A DNA stretch of 39,867 nt. It comes from an uncultured Chloroflexota bacterium (GTDB taxonomy: Bacteria > Chloroflexota > Dehalococcoidia > CAUJGQ01). The stretch lies in the NCBI GenBank assembly GCA_937879875.1, contig CALFMN010000223.1:1-39867 (forward strand). Direction: 5' to 3'. Positions within the stretch are counted from its first letter, which is position 1; each line of letters starts with the position of its first letter. Positions 1 to 7,362 of this stretch are shown in pieces. The position numbers were made by a program, and so were the translations under genes. The notes under the pieces were generated by a model. The model was not told where the DNA came from. It ran no database searches and saw only the letters and a list, made by a program, of their open reading frames with translations.

Positions 1-240
1 ACCTGCGCCTTCATCGCGTTTCATCAAGCTGGCCTAGTGGGATAGGTTCTTAGCCAAAGACCTGACACTAACTGGCACACATATCGGTTGGAGGTGAAGG
101 ACAACTCGATCAAGATGCTGTACGATAGCTCGGTCTTGGCCAACTCTGTCGATAATCGCTTTCTGGGTTCTGGAAAAGCCGGTCTGCTCAGCGGTCGGAT
201 GCAGGTAATCGTTAAGAGCTTCAGGATCGTGGCTCTGTGA
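1..240 (+). pseudogene. C-terminal fragment of a lectin/LamG-like (concanavalin A-fold) domain protein
   Basis: Frame 1 reads without stops from about position 46 to a TGA at 238-240. It encodes a segment that starts DTNWHTYRLEVKDNSIK and ends MQVIVKSFRIVAL. The pattern of a WHTYRLEV strand, a short variable turn, an NRFLGSGKAGL loop and a final xxVxxFRIxAL strand is typical of the last part of DUF1080/LamG-type glycan-binding domains. An in-frame TAG at 43-45 interrupts the frame, and the upstream bases fit better in another frame. The copy is therefore truncated by the window edge and probably frameshifted. No neighbour shows its role. The fold assignment rests on sequence pattern only. Confidence 0.45.
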
Positions 241-292
241 CACTCCGTGCACTTTGATGGGCATTTTCCGACCAGACCAGGTTCCAGCTCAT
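221..292 (-). pseudogene. RelE/ParE-type toxin remnant (N-terminus only)
   Basis: The ATG at 292 overlaps the antitoxin stop in an ATGA arrangement, the usual coupling of antitoxin and toxin genes. The first residues, MSWNLVWSENA, look like the opening strand of RelE/ParE-family toxins. After about 11 residues the resemblance ends, and the frame stops at TGA 24 codons in. The DNA that should encode the rest of the toxin is instead occupied by the lectin-like gene tail on the opposite strand. I infer that the toxin was truncated by a rearrangement near 240-260. The short match makes the family call tentative. Confidence 0.35.
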
Positions 293-528
293 AGACCGAG
301 CGCTTGGTGCACCTCAGCGGTGCTTAGCCCTTCGCCGCGCGCGATCTCGGCCCGAGCTTCTTCGGCGCCGGAGCGCTCCTCGTCAGTCTCGGGTTCGTCG
401 TCCGGCGGCGCCGAGTACAGCGACCGGGCAAGTTGGCTGCGAAGCGGTGCCAGCCGCAGCGCTGCCTCGTCCACGGCGCCGTCCGGCAACTCGTCGATTA
501 GCCGATGCAGCTCTGCTTTTGTGACCAT
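289..528 (-). CDS. Putative antitoxin of a type II toxin-antitoxin pair
   Basis: This is a 79-residue acidic protein. It starts MVTKAELHRLIDELPDGAVD and continues with an APPDDEPETDEE stretch, an acidic helix and a C-terminal STAEVHQALGL. That layout (N-terminal helix with LHRLIDELP, a PDDEP-TDEE linker, and an end similar to S-EEV---LG) is common in small antitoxins next to RelE/ParE toxins. A GGAG lies just upstream of the ATG, and a GATAAT -10-like hexamer lies at 574-579 on the minus strand. Its stop overlaps the start of a truncated toxin reading frame, so the gene now looks like an orphan antitoxin. Function is inferred from form and context, since no DNA-binding motif is clear. Confidence 0.55.
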   Translation of the reverse strand: MVTKAELHRLIDELPDGAVDEAALRLAPLRSQLARSLYSAPPDDEPETDEERSGAEEARAEIARGEGLSTAEVHQALGL

Positions 529-656
529 CGGAGGCTCCTGTCAGCCGCTGGCGACTGCCGGCCGTCTGCAGCCATTATCCACCGCGAGCGCCGGAACACG
601 TGGGCGCGCTCCGAATCGGCATTCTGACCCGCAGGATTCACGCGTGCGAGCGAAAC

Positions 657-681
657 GAGGCCGGGCATCGCGCCCGGCCTC
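657..681 (-). terminator. Rho-independent terminator of gltB
   Basis: A perfect 10-bp GC-rich stem (GAGGCCGGGC with its complement) encloses a 5-base loop and is followed on the minus strand by GTTTCG. It lies 15 bases past the gltB stop codon, where transcription from the right would end. The T-tract is short, so this is a probable rather than certain terminator. Confidence 0.65.
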
Positions 682-695
682 TCGATACGGCGTGC

Positions 696-3600
696 TCAGT
701 GCACCATCTCTTTGAGGCTGCGCAGGTGGCGGTGGACGATCGTCATCGGGCCATCTTCCGTGAGGGCGAGGTGCGGCGCGGCCTTCCAGAAGAGCGGCAG
801 GTAGGCGTCCCAGTTGTCCAGAATCTGGCGGGCGCGCTTGCTGCCGGTCAGCTCGTGGTGACGGCGGATCAGCGTCTCCATCATCTCGATGTCGGCCGCG
901 CCCGTCACCTGCGCCAGGCCCACCAGCTCGGGGTTGATCCTCTTCGGAAACTCGCGGCTCTCGTCCAGCACATAGGCCACGCCGTTCGACATGCCGGCGC
1001 CGAAGTTGCGCCCCGTCTCGCCCAGAATCACGACCACGCCCTCGGTCATATACTCGCAGCCGTGGTCGCCCACGCCTTCCACCACGGCGAGGGCGCCGCT
1101 GTTGCGCACCGCAAAGCGCTCGCCCGCGCGGCCCGCCACGAACAGCTTGCCGCCCGTGGCGCCGTACAGCACTGTGTTGCCGACGATCGTGTTCTCGTGG
1201 CTGGCGAAGCTCGACTCGGCCGGCGGCCGCACCACGACCTCGCCGCCACCCATGCCCTTGGCCACGTAGTCGTTCGCCTCGCCGGTGAGCACGAGTTGCA
1301 TGCCCTTGTAGGTGAAAGCGCCGAAGCTCTGCCCGGCGCTGCCCGTGAAGCGCAGCTCGATGTTGCCCGGCGGCAGGCCGTCGTCGCCGTGCCGGTAGGC
1401 GATCTCGCCAGCGACGCGGGCGCCGACCGTGCGATTGCGGTTGGTGATCGCGTACGACAGCCGCACCGGCCGCGGGAACTCGATCGCGTCGCCCAGGTCG
1501 GCGAGGATCTGGTTGTCGAGCGGCCGGTCGCCGGGCTCCGTGTTGCGCTCGTGCTCGCGCTTGTGCGGGCGTTTGCCCTCCGGGTCCACCTGCTTGAGCA
1601 CCCGCGCAAGGCTCACCAGATGTACGCGCGGATCCTCACCGGCCCGCACCTGCCGCAGTAGATCGGTGCGGCCGACGATCTCGTCGACCGCGCGGAAGCC
1701 GAGACCTGCTAGCGTCTCGCGCACGTCCTGCGCGAGATGCATGAAGAAGCTGACCACCATCTCCGGCGTGCCGATGAACTTCGCCCGCAGATCCTCGCGC
1801 TGCGTCGCCACGCCCACCGGGCAGGTGTTGAGATGGCACTGCCGCGCCATCTTGCAGCCCACGGAGACGACAGCTGCTGTGCCGAAACCGAACTCCTCGG
1901 CGCCCAGCATTGCCGCCACGATCACGTCGCGCGCCGTCTTCATGCCGCCGTCCGCGCGCACCCGCACGCGGCCACGCAGGTCGTTCATCACCAGCACCTG
2001 CTGCGTTTCAGACAGGCCCAGCTCGAACGGGGCGCCGGCGTTCTTGATCGATGACAGCGGCGAGGCGCCCGTGCCGCCGTCATGACCGGAGATGTGGATC
2101 GTATCGGCGTAGCCCTTCGCCACGCCGGCGGCGATCGTGCCCACGCCCTCCTCGGCCACCAGCTTCACGGCGACGCGGGCGCGTGGGTTGACCATCTTCA
2201 GGTCGTAGATTAGCTGCTTCAGGTCTTCGATGCTGTAGATGTCGTGGTGCGGCGGCGGCGAGATCAGCGGCGTGCCCGGCAGCGTGTGCCGCAGCGCCGC
2301 GATCATCGCCGAAACCTTGAACGCCGGCAACTGGCCGCCTTCGCCGGGTTTGCTGCCCTGCGCCATCTTGATCTCGAACTCTTCGGCCGAAGCGAGATAG
2401 ACCGGCGTCACACCGAAACGCGCCGAGGCCACCTGCTTGATCTTGCTGTTCGCCGTGTCGCCATTGGGCAGCAGTTTGCGCCGCTCGCTGTTCTCGCCGC
2501 CCTCGCCCGTGTTGCTTTTGGCGCCGAGCCGGTTCATGCCGATCGCGATCGTGCCGTGCGCCTCCGGCGAGAGGGCGCCCAAAGACATCGCAGTGGCGAC
2601 GAAGCGCTTCGCGATCGTCTCGGCCGGCTCGACCTCTTCGAGCGGCACCGGGTCGCCCGGCACGAACTCCAGCAGATCGCGCAGCGTCGCCGGATGGCGG
2701 CTGTTCACCAGCTCGGCGTAGGCCTTGTGCTCCGCGAAGTCGCCGCCCTGCACCGCCTTGTGCAACTGCCGCCAGACGTCCGGATTGAAGCTGTGATACT
2801 CGCCGTCGCGGCGATAGCGGTAGTATGCTCCGGCGTCGAGCGCCGGCGCCTTGCCGTTGCCGAAGGCGGCGCAGTGCCGTTGCAGCGTCTCCTCGGCGAG
2901 CTGGCGGATGCCGACGCCGCCGATGCGCGATTCGAGGCCGGCGAAGCAGGCGTCGAGCGTTGCCTGGTCCAGGCCGATCGCCTCGAAGATCTGCGCGGCG
3001 TGATAGCCGCTGATCGTGGAGATGCCCATCTTCGAGATGATCTTGAGCAGTCCCGCGTCGATCGCCTTTTCGAAGTTCTCCGCCGCCTTCTCTGCCGCGG
3101 TGCCCTTGAGCGCGTCTTTGGCCGAGGCGTTGCCCTCTTCGACCAGCGCCCGCAGCGTGGCGAAGGCGAGATACGGGTTGACGGCGCTGGCGCCGAAGCC
3201 GATCAGCAGCGCGATCTGATGCACGTCGCGCGCCTCGCCCGTCTCGGCGATGATGCTGGCCTTCATGCGCTTGCCGCTGCGGATCAGGTGATGGTGCACC
3301 GCGCCCACCGCCAGCAGCATCGGGATCGGCGCCTTCGTGGCGGAGATGCCGCGGTCGCTGAGCACCAAAATCGTGGCGCCGTCCTCGACCGCCATCTCAG
3401 CCTGAGCGCAAAGCTTGTCCAGCGCGGTCGCCATGCCCTCCGCGCCCTCCGCGGCGTCGAAGGTGCAGGGGATCGTGATCGCGTGAAACGCCGGCTCGGC
3501 GATGCGGCGCAGCGCGTCGATCTCCTCGTCGATCATCAGCGGGCTGGCAAGATGCATCAGCCGGGCGTGCTGCTCCGTCTCCTCAAGCAGGCTGCGCCGC

Positions 3601-5282
3601 CGGCCCAGGTAGCTGTCGAGCGACATCACCAACTCTTCGCGGATCGGGTCGATCGGCGGGTTGGTGACCTGCGCGAACTTCTGCTTAAAGTACGAGTAGG
3701 TGAGCCGCGGGCGCGAGGCGAAGACGGCCAGCGCCGTGTCGTCGCCCATCGAGCCGACCGGCTCCTTGCCCTCTGCCGCCATCGGCTTGAGCACGAACTC
3801 CAGCTCTTCGGACGTGTAGCCGAAGACGGCCTGCGCCCGCTGCAGATCGAGCGGATCGGCGGGCAGATCGCTGGGTGAGCGCGTCTCCAGCCAGGAGTCG
3901 AGGTGCAGCAACTGGCGCTTGACCCATGTGCCGTACGGCTGCTGCGCCGCGATCGCGTTCTTGATGTCGTCGTTGTAGAGCAGCTCGCCCTTCGCCGTGT
4001 CGACGCCGATCAGGTGGCCGGGGCCGAGCCGGCCCTTCTCCACCACGTCGGCCGGGTCGAGGTCGACCATGCCCGCCTCGGAACCCATCACGATCATGCC
4101 GTCGCGGGTGAGCTGATAGCGCGCCGGGCGCAGGCCGTTGCGGTCGAGCGTGGCGCCGACGAAGACGCCGTCGGTGAAGGCCATGCTCGCCGGGCCGTCC
4201 CAGGGCTCGCTCAGGCAGGCGTGGTACTCGTAGAACGCCCGCCGCTCTTTGGGCATGTTGGGCATGTTCTCCCACGCCTCGGGGATCAGCATCATGAAGG
4301 CGTGGCGGATGTCGCGGCCGGAGAGCACGACCGTCTCCAGCACGTTGTCCAGGTCCGACGAGTCGGAGCCGCCGGGCTGGATCAGCGGCTCGATCTCGCG
4401 CACAGCGCTGCCCCAGACTTCTGACTGCAGCTCGGCCTCGCGCGCCCGCGTCCAGTTCTGGTTGCCGGCGCGTGTGTTGATCTCGCCGTTGTGCGCCAGC
4501 ATGCGGAACGGTTGCGCCAGGTACCAGTTCGGGAAGGTGTTGGTGCTGTAGCGCTGATGGAAGACGGCCAGCGCCGTCTCGTAGCTCGGTTCGCGCAGGT
4601 CGCGGTAGAAGGTCGGCAGCTGGTGCGCGACGAGCAGCCCCTTATAGACGAGGGTGCGGTTCGAGAGCGACGGCAGATAGAAGCCCTGGATGTGCTCCGC
4701 CAGCGCCAGCCGCTCCATCTCCTTGCGGGCGAGGAAGAGCCGGCGCGTGTAGTCGAGCGGCGCAAGCCCCGCCGGCCGGCCCACAAGAACCTGCTCGATC
4801 CAGGGCCGCTCGCGCGCCGCCATCTCGCCCAGCACCGAGGCATCGACCGGCACCGTGCGCCAGAGCAACACATGCAGCCCCTGACGGCGCAGCGCCGCGT
4901 CCGCGATCGCCCGCGCCCGTTCGCGCGCCGCCGGGTCGCCGTTGGGCAGGAAGACCATGCCGATGCCGAGATCGTCGTCCTCGCTCAGATGCACGCCTTT
5001 GCGTTCAAGCAGCGGACGGAAGAGCCTGTACGGAATCTGCGTCGTGATACCCGCGCCGTCGCCGGTGCGGCCGTCGGCGCTGATTGCGCCCCGATGCGTC
5101 AGATTCGTGACGCACTCGATCGCGGTGGCGAGAATGCGGTGGCTGCGCGCCCCCGAGCTGTCGGCGACAAACCCGACGCCGCAGGCATCATGCTCGTGGT
5201 TCGGGTTGTAGAGCGACCCGGTCATATCGAGCGCCTGAGCGTCGAAGCTCGCCGGCAGGGCAAAGAGGGAGCGTTCAGTCAT
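696..5282 (-). CDS. gltB: Glutamate synthase large subunit
   Basis: Glutamate synthase makes two L-glutamate from L-glutamine and 2-oxoglutarate, and this 1528-residue length is normal for the large subunit. The N-terminal glutaminase domain starts with the HDACGVGF motif. Its Cys34 should become the N-terminal nucleophile after removal of a short propeptide. The central and FMN-binding synthase domains follow, with GGENSERR and GHDGGTGASP motifs. The 3Fe-4S cluster cysteines appear in CKMARQCHLNTCPVG. A C-terminal glycine-rich beta-helix (GATGGKLFVAGRAGERFAVR region) ends the protein. The start at 5282 follows a GAGAGG purine tract; Met20 is an alternative start. No small subunit gene (gltD) is in the window, so the electron donor (NADPH via GltD, or ferredoxin) cannot be decided. 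A terminator lies downstream, and a promoter with palindromic operator lies about 250 bp upstream. Confidence 0.97.
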   Translation of the reverse strand: MTERSLFALPASFDAQALDMTGSLYNPNHEHDACGVGFVADSSGARSHRILATAIECVTNLTHRGAISADGRTGDGAGITTQIPYRLFRPLLERKGVHLSEDDDLGIGMVFLPNGDPAARERARAIADAALRRQGLHVLLWRTVPVDASVLGEMAARERPWIEQVLVGRPAGLAPLDYTRRLFLARKEMERLALAEHIQGFYLPSLSNRTLVYKGLLVAHQLPTFYRDLREPSYETALAVFHQRYSTNTFPNWYLAQPFRMLAHNGEINTRAGNQNWTRAREAELQSEVWGSAVREIEPLIQPGGSDSSDLDNVLETVVLSGRDIRHAFMMLIPEAWENMPNMPKERRAFYEYHACLSEPWDGPASMAFTDGVFVGATLDRNGLRPARYQLTRDGMIVMGSEAGMVDLDPADVVEKGRLGPGHLIGVDTAKGELLYNDDIKNAIAAQQPYGTWVKRQLLHLDSWLETRSPSDLPADPLDLQRAQAVFGYTSEELEFVLKPMAAEGKEPVGSMGDDTALAVFASRPRLTYSYFKQKFAQVTNPPIDPIREELVMSLDSYLGRRRSLLEETEQHARLMHLASPLMIDEEIDALRRIAEPAFHAITIPCTFDAAEGAEGMATALDKLCAQAEMAVEDGATILVLSDRGISATKAPIPMLLAVGAVHHHLIRSGKRMKASIIAETGEARDVHQIALLIGFGASAVNPYLAFATLRALVEEGNASAKDALKGTAAEKAAENFEKAIDAGLLKIISKMGISTISGYHAAQIFEAIGLDQATLDACFAGLESRIGGVGIRQLAEETLQRHCAAFGNGKAPALDAGAYYRYRRDGEYHSFNPDVWRQLHKAVQGGDFAEHKAYAELVNSRHPATLRDLLEFVPGDPVPLEEVEPAETIAKRFVATAMSLGALSPEAHGTIAIGMNRLGAKSNTGEGGENSERRKLLPNGDTANSKIKQVASARFGVTPVYLASAEEFEIKMAQGSKPGEGGQLPAFKVSAMIAALRHTLPGTPLISPPPHHDIYSIEDLKQLIYDLKMVNPRARVAVKLVAEEGVGTIAAGVAKGYADTIHISGHDGGTGASPLSSIKNAGAPFELGLSETQQVLVMNDLRGRVRVRADGGMKTARDVIVAAMLGAEEFGFGTAAVVSVGCKMARQCHLNTCPVGVATQREDLRAKFIGTPEMVVSFFMHLAQDVRETLAGLGFRAVDEIVGRTDLLRQVRAGEDPRVHLVSLARVLKQVDPEGKRPHKREHERNTEPGDRPLDNQILADLGDAIEFPRPVRLSYAITNRNRTVGARVAGEIAYRHGDDGLPPGNIELRFTGSAGQSFGAFTYKGMQLVLTGEANDYVAKGMGGGEVVVRPPAESSFASHENTIVGNTVLYGATGGKLFVAGRAGERFAVRNSGALAVVEGVGDHGCEYMTEGVVVILGETGRNFGAGMSNGVAYVLDESREFPKRINPELVGLAQVTGAADIEMMETLIRRHHELTGSKRARQILDNWDAYLPLFWKAAPHLALTEDGPMTIVHRHLRSLKEMVH

Positions 5283-5308
5283 CGGCCCGCGCCTCTCATC
5301 GTTGCAAT

Positions 5309-5327
5309 ATGGCCGCTGCGCGGCCAT
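5309..5327. promoter_or_regulatory. Hairpin in the gltB leader
   Basis: A perfect 7-bp inverted repeat (ATGGCCG / CGGCCAT) with a 5-base loop sits 27 bases upstream of the gltB start. It could form a stem near the ribosome-binding site in the mRNA. A regulatory role is inference only. Confidence 0.35.
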
Positions 5328-5525
5328 CTGAAGTACGAATGCCGCGGGTGCCCTCTCGTCTCCGGTGCTTCCTGCCCTGCTGCGACGAGCGGCGCCTGCG
5401 TGTAGCCAGCGAATGCCGTGTAGACCGCCGTGGGGATGATCCGCGTACGCCCGGAGTTTGACTCTCGATCGTACCACGGATCCGAACTTCGTCAAGCCGA
5501 CGAATCCGCGGCTTCGCCCGAGAGC

Positions 5526-5563
5526 ATGTGTGAAATTATACACATTCAGACGCGGTGTGCCAG
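5526..5563 (-). promoter_or_regulatory. gltB promoter with overlapping palindromic operator
   Basis: On the minus strand a perfect -10 hexamer TATAAT (5535-5540) lies 17 bases from CTGGCA (5558-5563), which matches four of six -35 consensus positions. The -10 box sits inside an inverted repeat with 6-bp perfect arms, ATGTGT and ACACAT, at 5526-5545, as expected for a repressor operator. The predicted start near 5528 gives a leader of about 245 bases before gltB. Strong A/T content in a GC-rich background adds weight. The binding protein is unknown. Confidence 0.65.
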
Positions 5564-5617
5564 CCCGGCCACAAGGATCGCTGCGCCCGTGCTTGTCCGC
5601 GGATTCATCGCCCAGCA

Positions 5618-5837
5618 GGCACCTAACCCTGCTTTGCCTTCAGGCAAAGCTGTCCCTTCCCGACACAGGAAGGGTTGGGGTCGAGGACGCACATAGGGCT
5701 GGGTGGCCAGCCCGCCGCGCATCCCACAAGGACACCGCCGCCCCGCCGCCGTCGCACAGCGTATGGAACGCTACAGAAGTCCCTTCCCGGCTCGGGAAGG
5801 GACAGCTATCGCTTCAGCGATAGCAGGGTTAGGTGCC
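5618..5837. repeat. Palindromic intergenic element, copy A
   Basis: This is a 220-bp non-coding element bounded by inverted ends GGCACCTAACCCTGCT and its complement. Inside are smaller hairpins: TTTGCC/GGCAAA next to the left end, CCCTTCCCG/CGGGAAGGG near the right end, and GCTATCGC/GCGATAGC next to the right end. Modules are shared with copies B, D and E. It lies in the gap between gltB and the dehydrogenase gene, and no reading frame in it looks like a protein. It resembles a MITE or a composite REP sequence. Which enzyme, if any, moves it is unknown. Confidence 0.75.
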
Positions 5838-6058
5838 GCGGGACGCCGGCACGGCCGGGAACTCCCTCGACCACTTGCTCGAGCCCATCCTGCTTCCTTC
5901 GGCAAGGATTAGACAATCACCGGCGGCGAGCGCCCTTCCTATCGCATCTATAGACGGCTTCGATGAATACGCGGCACGACTGCGCTGTACAGTAATAGAA
6001 CGATCGCGCGGGCGGGCGTGTCTCGCGCCGCGGATCGACGCGGGCCAGGAGGCGAACC

Positions 6059-7129
6059 GTGAAAGCAGTGGTGTTCGATCAGCATGGTGGCATCGAGGTG
6101 CTCAAGCTGCAAAACGTGGCGGAGCCGACGCCCGGTCCGAACGAAGTCCTGGTGCACGTACGCGCCAGCGCCTGCAACTTCAACGACATCTGGGCGCGCC
6201 GCGGCCTGCCCGGTATGAAGATCATCATGCCGCATATCTCTGGTTCCGACATCGCCGGCGAGATCGTGGCGCTGGGCAGCGAGGTCGAGGCGGGCGCGGG
6301 CAGCGGCGGCTTCAGCAACCTCAACCTCAAGGTCGGCGATGAAGTCGTCGTGCACTGCGGCATCTCCTGCCGCGTCTGCGACGCCTGCACCAACGGCCAG
6401 GAGTACTTTTGCAAGCAGTTCAAGATCTGGGGCTTTCAGACCGGGCCGAACGACGGCGGCCACGCCGAGTACGTCAAAGTCCCGGCGGTGAACGTGCTGC
6501 CCAAGCCGAAGCAGCTGAGCTGGGAAGAGGCGGCGTCGATGCCTCTCGTCCTGGTCACGGTCTGGCGCATGCTTGTCACCCGCGCCCGCATCCGCCCCGG
6601 CGACTTCGTGCTCGTGCTCGGTGCAGCGGGCGGCCTCGGCGTGATGGCCGTGCAGATCTGCAAGCTGTTCGGCGCTCACGCGATCGCCGTCGGCGCCAAC
6701 GAGGAGAAGCTGGACCTGGCGAAGAGCCTGGGCGCCGACTTCTTCATCAACCGCAAGACGCAGGAGATCCCGGCCGAAGTCAAGAAGATTACCGGCGGCC
6801 GCGGCGTGGATATCGCCTTCGAGCACGTGGGCGAGGCCACCTGGCAACAAAGCATTATGTCGCTCAAGTGGGGCGGCACACTCGTCACTTGCGGCGCGAC
6901 AACAGGCTTCATCGGCGCCACGGACATCCGCTATCTGTGGAACAAGCAGATGAACTTTTTGGGCTCGCATCTGGGCAGCAAGGCCGAGTTGCTGGACGCG
7001 ATGCGCTTCGTCGAGACGGGCCAGATCAAGCCGGTGATCTCACACGTGCTGCCGCTGGCCGAGATCGGCCAGGCGCAGCAGATCATGGAGAACAGCGACG
7101 TGACCGGCAAGATCGTGCTGGTGCCATAG
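6059..7129 (+). CDS. Zinc-binding medium-chain dehydrogenase/reductase
   Basis: This is a 356-residue MDR-family oxidoreductase. The GroES-like N-terminal domain carries the four-cysteine structural zinc lobe (Cys104, Cys107, Cys110 and Cys118, spaced C-x2-C-x2-C-x7-C). The Rossmann domain has the nucleotide-binding motif LGAAGGLGVMAV. The stretch ASACNFNDIW resembles the quinone-oxidoreductase/enoyl-reductase branch more than classical alcohol dehydrogenases, and a catalytic zinc site is not evident. It starts at GTG, preceded by AGGAGG at good spacing. Some relatives reduce enoyl-CoA, and the next gene acts on acyl-CoA, but the substrate cannot be assigned. The NAD(P)-dependent reductase call is secure. 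Confidence 0.88.
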   Translation: MKAVVFDQHGGIEVLKLQNVAEPTPGPNEVLVHVRASACNFNDIWARRGLPGMKIIMPHISGSDIAGEIVALGSEVEAGAGSGGFSNLNLKVGDEVVVHCGISCRVCDACTNGQEYFCKQFKIWGFQTGPNDGGHAEYVKVPAVNVLPKPKQLSWEEAASMPLVLVTVWRMLVTRARIRPGDFVLVLGAAGGLGVMAVQICKLFGAHAIAVGANEEKLDLAKSLGADFFINRKTQEIPAEVKKITGGRGVDIAFEHVGEATWQQSIMSLKWGGTLVTCGATTGFIGATDIRYLWNKQMNFLGSHLGSKAELLDAMRFVETGQIKPVISHVLPLAEIGQAQQIMENSDVTGKIVLVP

Positions 7130-7190
7130 GCGCGCGATCGGGCCTGTCGTGAGCGATCGGCAGCCGGTACGCTGTGGCTGGCGGCCGCGC

Positions 7191-7333
7191 GGGGCACCTA
7201 CCCCTGGTTTCGCCAGCGAAACCTGTCCCCTCCCGACACAGGAGGGGTGGGGCTGAGGAGTCCCGGTAGTCCTCAATCCAACCCTTCCCCCGTGGGGAAG
7301 GGAGATTTGGCGCCAGCCAAAGCGGGGTTAGGC
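7191..7333. repeat. Palindromic intergenic element, copy B
   Basis: This 143-bp element lies between the dehydrogenase and mutase genes. Its ends, GGGGCACCTA and GGGGTTAGGC, are slightly degenerate compared with the other copies. It has internal hairpins GGTTTCGC/GCGAAACC and CCTTCCCC/GGGGAAGG, plus a TTTGGCGCCAGCCAAAG module also found in copy E. It holds no gene. Confidence 0.7.
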
Positions 7334-7362
7334 GGGCCGCCTGCCGCTTTCGGAGATTCCTC

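Noticed and set aside
600..1661. Long plus-strand frame (353 codons) opposite gltB
   Set aside because: It is antisense to gltB, whose motifs are complete. The translated product is Arg/Ala/His-rich and has no domain, a result of GC-rich codon bias.
2244..3878. 544-codon plus-strand frame opposite gltB
   Set aside because: It is a shadow of the gltB coding strand with low-complexity composition and no ribosome-binding site.
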